Below, piece by piece: positions 60,249 to 64,000 of a DNA stretch of 64,000 nucleotides. A model generated the notes under the pieces. That model saw only the letters and a program-made list of their open reading frames with translations, had not been told where the DNA came from and searched no databases. Where the stretch lies: positions 14,900,392-14,964,391 of the forward strand of contig QCXZ01000003.1 of NCBI GenBank assembly GCA_025024175.1, read 5' to 3'. How positions within the stretch are numbered: position 1 is the first letter of the stretch; each line of letters begins with the position of its first letter. A program made the translations under genes and the position numbers. This DNA is from Rhyzopertha dominica. Its lineage: Eukaryota > Arthropoda > Insecta > Coleoptera > Bostrichidae.

Positions 60249-60499
60249 TTGAAATCTTACTCATTTTGGGTTAGACGGCGTCTGATTTTGGAATAAGGTC
60301 GACGTTTCGCCCGCACTTGTGAGGGGTTTCATCAGGACAGGTATAAGGCGTATGGGAATATGGTACAAACCTTATGCGAGAGACACGTCCGACCTGAACC
60401 AAATTTCAAGGAGGTTTGTACCATATGCCATACTCCTTATTCCTGTCCCGATGATGCCCCTTACAGACGCGGTCTAACCCAAAAAGACTAAGATTTCAG
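60249..60499. repeat. Inverted repeat of a related retroelement end
   Basis: Left arm 60249-60373 and right arm 60409-60499 are diverged reverse complements around a 35-base spacer. The right arm lacks about 35-40 bases present in the left (60280-60320, which includes GACGTTTCGCCC). Read outward, the left arm (minus) encodes MKPLTSAGETSTLFQNQTPS, and the right arm encodes MPLTDAV-like text. The 'A-G-E-T-S' block matches the style of the element ends at 59560-60200 and 3778-3954. It begins only about 50 bases after the preceding inverted pair. Confidence 0.65.
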
Positions 60500-60649
60500 C
60501 TCAGAAAAGTTGTTTTTTCGCCTATTTACATAATAATGTCTAATATTTTTTTTATGTTTAGCTGAAAAAGTTTTACTTGCCCTGACTGATTATTGAATAA
60601 CTGCATCATATGTATAATACTCGCTTGGATGGGATCAAACTCGATGACA

Positions 60650-60724
60650 TCAGGGCGGTGTATTTGGTTAGCACGCCAGACATATCCTTTTTGGAGGTCA
60701 CGGGTTCGCCTACCGGCCAGGGCA
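60650..60724 (+). repeat. tRNA-like sequence, SINE head or tRNA pseudogene
   Basis: Contains a box-A-like TTTGGTTAGCACGCC and a box-B-like CACGGGTTCGCCTACC, with GGTCACGGGT preceding the T-loop and CCGGCCAGGGCA at the 3' end, as in tRNA-derived insect SINEs. The acceptor stem (CAGGGCGG) pairs only partly with the 3' end, and the box A is altered. A functional tRNA is unlikely. An A-rich stretch follows. Confidence 0.5.
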
Positions 60725-62461
60725 AATAAAAAAAATTTCTCAGCTAAAATTTGGCTACATACCCGACAAAACAATTATTACACATTCAGAATATCACATA
60801 CTGCACCATCAATGATTCGCTAAGCTACTATGTACTATTTCTTAACCCATCACGGGTGAAAATTACAGCAGCGATCCATTTGCAACCGTAATAAACATCA
60901 CAGCGAATCATTTGTCTCCCACGACATCAGCTGCGCAAGCGGATCCCCGCGGGCAAGGAAAACACACGTCACTGTGATAGAGAACGGCGGAAGTCGACGA
61001 CCAGATATCTTGAGTGTAGCAGAACTTATCCTAGAAGATCCTGCGGCGAGTTGGTGTGTCACAACTCGTTAGTTGTATCCCCACAAACTGCTAAATTGGA
61101 GGCGGTATCCTGTCGGCTCGCTTTCTGAGCCAGTAATTTTTCGGAAGCCCTTGCGCCGAAGAAATTCATGTAATGGAGAGGGACGGCTGAAAGAAGTCAA
61201 AGGAATGGAACCCTATGCTTATGGATGTTACGCGGACTAGGAGGGATTGGCGTTTGAGATTAAACTCAGACAAAATACTTTAAAGTAACAGCCGCTTTGC
61301 TTTGCATCAGCAGGGGAAAGTTCATTATAGTCCACAAGCATTATTTCCTCAGAAACGTAGATGGAAGTGAAATATATTTTTATAGAATAATTGTTCAACT
61401 ATCAAATTCTTGAAAATCACAATCAAATTTGTAGAGCTTTTGATGGTGTCGAAGCGCTTCAAAAATGAAAATTATAAAAAATAGGCTGCGCACTACGATG
61501 AGACGAAACCCACTATCAAAGTTGTCCTTACTCAGCATTGAAAGTGAGTAATTCCGGGAGCTGGATTTCAGCGAAGTCATCAGATTTTTCGTTGAAGAAA
61601 GCCTATTATACCATTCGTATGATAGGCTATAATTAAAGATTGTTGTGTATCTAATGTTTGCTGTAACGATTTAATTTGTCTCTAATTAAGTGATTGATTG
61701 AAACACCCGCAAGAAAAATATTATTTAACCTAACTGAAAAATAATTTTTAACTTTATTGCCCCAGGGCCAGGGTCTCTACACCTCTAAATCCGGCCCGGT
61801 CCGTATTTGCAAACTGATGCATTTAGACATGTGGGACAGTTTATAGGTATGCTTTTGAAGAAGAGTATTATATATAAAACAATTACAATTGGTATAGTGC
61901 TTTGTTTTACAAACTGATTCTAATTAAATTTGACCTTGAAAGGAGTTTTCTAAACTTTCAATCCAATGTTGTAATGATGGTGACGTCGAAATTTTCTTGA
62001 AATAAAAACCCAAATTTCTTTGTGGTTTGGAATTTTTTATGCCTATAAGGAGGTTACGAGAAAATTTCCTTGTGAAAATCTGTGCAGAAGTTAAGACTGC
62101 GGTTTAGCATTGGTATAGTCTACAGCACCTGATTTTGGCGAAAAGTTCCTGTTTCTGGAATGATAAATTTTGTTAAATCAAGCGTCCTGTTTGAGCGTGT
62201 TGTCAGTTGAGGTTATATGCTCTCATTAGGCATTCCAACGAACTGTCTAAACGAAATCCAACATGGCCGTTGTGGGCAACCCTATGTTATAATATCATTA
62301 GAGCAAACAGCTTTATGATTTAAAAGTGCCATGCTTTGTGTTTTCGTAAATTGTGAAGTTCTTTTTGTGCTTTTTTAAGATATTATTAGTGTTTTTTAAA
62401 CGAAAATGCCTGTTACGCGCCTTGTGCTGGGCTATGGAAGTCAGTCATAGAGAGCCTAGAG
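60725..62461. other. Non-coding stretch with a GC-rich island
   Basis: 60900-61260 is GC-richer (blocks like GCGGATCCCCGCGGGCAAGG and CCTGCGGCGAGTTGG). It could be part of a retroelement, but no coding motif is readable. The remainder is AT-rich and anonymous. The minus frame at 61395-61580 has no domain. Confidence 0.4.
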
Positions 62462-63317
62462 TAGAGGTGTGCAGTTCGTGAACGAACGAACGAACGAACG
62501 ATGTTTACAATTCAGTTGCGCTATAAACTAGTTCATTTTGAACGCTGCAAGAGACTTGTATGATACTGGAGTGAAACAGATATGCAATTCGGATTGAACG
62601 ATTGAACAACCGTTAGCGACCTTTGGGAAGGAAGGACGACCGAACATTATGTATCTTTTCGTGAACGGACACGCGAACCACGATGTGCGGCCGGCTGAAT
62701 TATGTATTCGCATTATCTAACGTACAATGGCGTCGCAGTCTCTCAGTCCCCGTTTCGCTGTTTGGCACCTTTATTTAACATTTTGTTGCAAACTAAAATG
62801 TCGGAATAAAACAGTAATATACCAGATGTGTAATTATTATATCAGTACGTAAATATTGCTGGTACTTTTGAAATGGCCTTAAGCATTTCAGTGATAGTAA
62901 AGTCTCGCTCGCTTGCACAGCGGTTATCTATTTGTCTTTAACAACAACTATTTTGGTTGCAGTTGTATTATTATCTTTATTCATTAATAAGTCATGTTAT
63001 TAATTATAATGTTATTTACAAATCTAAATATATTTCATAACGCCAGTTTAATTAACAGTTAAGGTACCTATTACTTTACATTTCACATTTCAAATACACA
63101 CAACGACATATATAGCTTTCATAGAACTAAACACCAATCAGCTGTTGTATGTTATATGACACAAGTCCGCAAATACGTAATATGTACTAATATGTATATA
63201 TTACATCAACTGCAAGATTATGAAGTACGAATTCGAACTATAGTTCATTTTGAAAGATAAAATTGAACTAATTCAGTATGAAGTATTCACCAAAATGAAC
63301 TAGAACGCCTATCTCTA
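62462..63317. mobile_element. Possible hAT-type non-autonomous element
   Basis: The left end reads TAGAGGTGTGCAGTTCGTG. The right end complement reads TAGAGATAGGCGTTCTAGTTC. Both resemble hAT terminal sequences of the type 'YAGAGRTGKGC'. The interior repeats words such as AGTTCATTTTGAAC and AATGAACTAGAAC in both orientations. No 8-bp target duplication is seen (GCCTAGAG left, AAATGATA right) and no transposase. If real, it is about 856 bp and old. Confidence 0.35.
62479..62502. repeat. GAAC microsatellite
   Basis: Five to six tandem GAAC units close to the left end of the possible hAT-type element. Such GTTC/GAAC words occur near hAT ends and may have been expanded from them. Confidence 0.9.
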
Positions 63318-64000
63318 AAATGATATCATCAAAAAGTGTTTGCCCGCAGCCGGGGTCACGTGGTGAAATGTATCGTTTTGTTGGATATAACTAACACTGA
63401 CAGGGCAGAAATCATATAGAACTGACGAAATTCAAGGTAGTTCTTTCCAGTCAACGTTTCTTTAAAGAAGTGGAGGCCCACAGCTCAACAATACCACATT
63501 ACACATTAACTTTTTAAATGTACCTACAACATATGTGCTTGCATCATTCAGCTCAATACCGACAATTTTGCCTATTTATCGCAGCATGCATATATAGACG
63601 ATTACTTCGTCTGCAATAAAGATGTTTTTTTTCCCAAATTAGCAATTGCATTAAATGAATTTTACATTTGTACACAAAAATTCCAGTCTTCTGTCAAAAT
63701 CTTCAAATAATTCGTAACCTTGTAAGGATGGTATTTGTACCGCTGACGCTACTTTTAATACTGTATTGACAACAACAATTTTGTTGGCTCTGTTCGGGTT
63801 TATGACGGCGATTAGGCGATTTAGGTAAATCTGAACGTGCCCAAAGTTAATCATAAATAGAAGTTGTGGTATGAGCAGGATTTGAACCTAGATCTGCCTG
63901 CTTACACAATAAAACCTCACCCATTGCGTTATTAGGTTTAACTAAAATTGGTTTAGAAAACCAGGTACCTAATTGAGCGATATTTCAAAACTTCTTAGGT
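63318..64000. other. No gene seen apart from a tRNA-like fragment
   Basis: AT-rich sequence up to the window edge. The minus frame at 63651-63854 (67 codons) is anonymous. The tRNA-like stretch is listed separately. Confidence 0.45.
63862..63935 (-). repeat. tRNA-like sequence, probable SINE head
   Basis: On the minus strand the box B AGGTTCAAATCCTGC is good. About 40 bases upstream, GCAATGGGTGAGGTTTTATTG is a weak box-A-like region, with GCAGGCAGATCT between them. The weak D-arm argues against a functional tRNA. It may be another SINE copy running leftward. Confidence 0.4.

Overview
This is eukaryotic, almost certainly insect (at least arthropod), nuclear DNA. It is AT-rich by eye (not counted), has scattered single N positions, has no long open frames or operon-like packing, and is full of decayed mobile elements of kinds common in insect genomes. 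The only piece of host protein-coding sequence I can support is one internal exon on the minus strand (13144-13298). It has clean splice sites on both sides and encodes the C-terminal half of an immunoglobulin domain, possibly of the Sidestep-type neuronal cell-surface family. The rest of the window is therefore best read as intron or intergenic sequence around a large minus-strand gene with widely spaced exons.

Region by region. 1-2.8 kb: nothing recognisable. 2.8-4.0 kb: an internally deleted mariner/maT-like transposase relic (minus), an R1-like non-LTR reverse transcriptase (RT) relic (plus), and a long hairpin whose two arms encode the same peptide outward. 4-13 kb: gene desert with a few GC-richer islands that look like candidate conserved non-coding elements. 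13.1 kb: the Ig exon. 13.9-15.1 kb: a decayed Jockey/CR1-like RT. 16.25-17.58 kb: a nearly full-length mariner (D,D34D) with 32-bp terminal inverted repeats, TA target duplication and two frameshifts. 17.6-27.6 kb: desert. 27.6-28.4 kb: three copies of a tRNA-like SINE, two head-to-head and the third following directly. 28.5 kb: an RT fragment. 30.8 kb: a hairpin carrying two opposed CTCF-like motifs. 31.0-31.6 kb: a second copy of the deleted mariner/maT-like element. 32.1-33.3 kb: another RT relic (minus). 37.4-38.1 kb: a three-unit repeat with an inverted arm. 41.9-42.6 kb: a Tc1-like relic. 44.8-48.4 kb: two halves of a DDE_3-type transposase, with a TIR-bounded 800-bp element between them. 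48.4-59.5 kb: desert with several candidate regulatory islands. 59.56-60.5 kb: two adjacent inverted structures built from 3' ends of what look like Penelope-like elements. 62.5-63.3 kb: a possible hAT-type non-autonomous element. The right edge carries a tRNA-like SINE head.

No rRNA gene, intact tRNA gene, CRISPR array, or complete host gene was found. I see no convincing new multi-gene system. The most unusual signals are the repeated head-to-head retroelement ends, the paired CTCF-like motifs, the shared internal deletion in two transposon copies, and the SINE with a long non-tRNA 5' extension.
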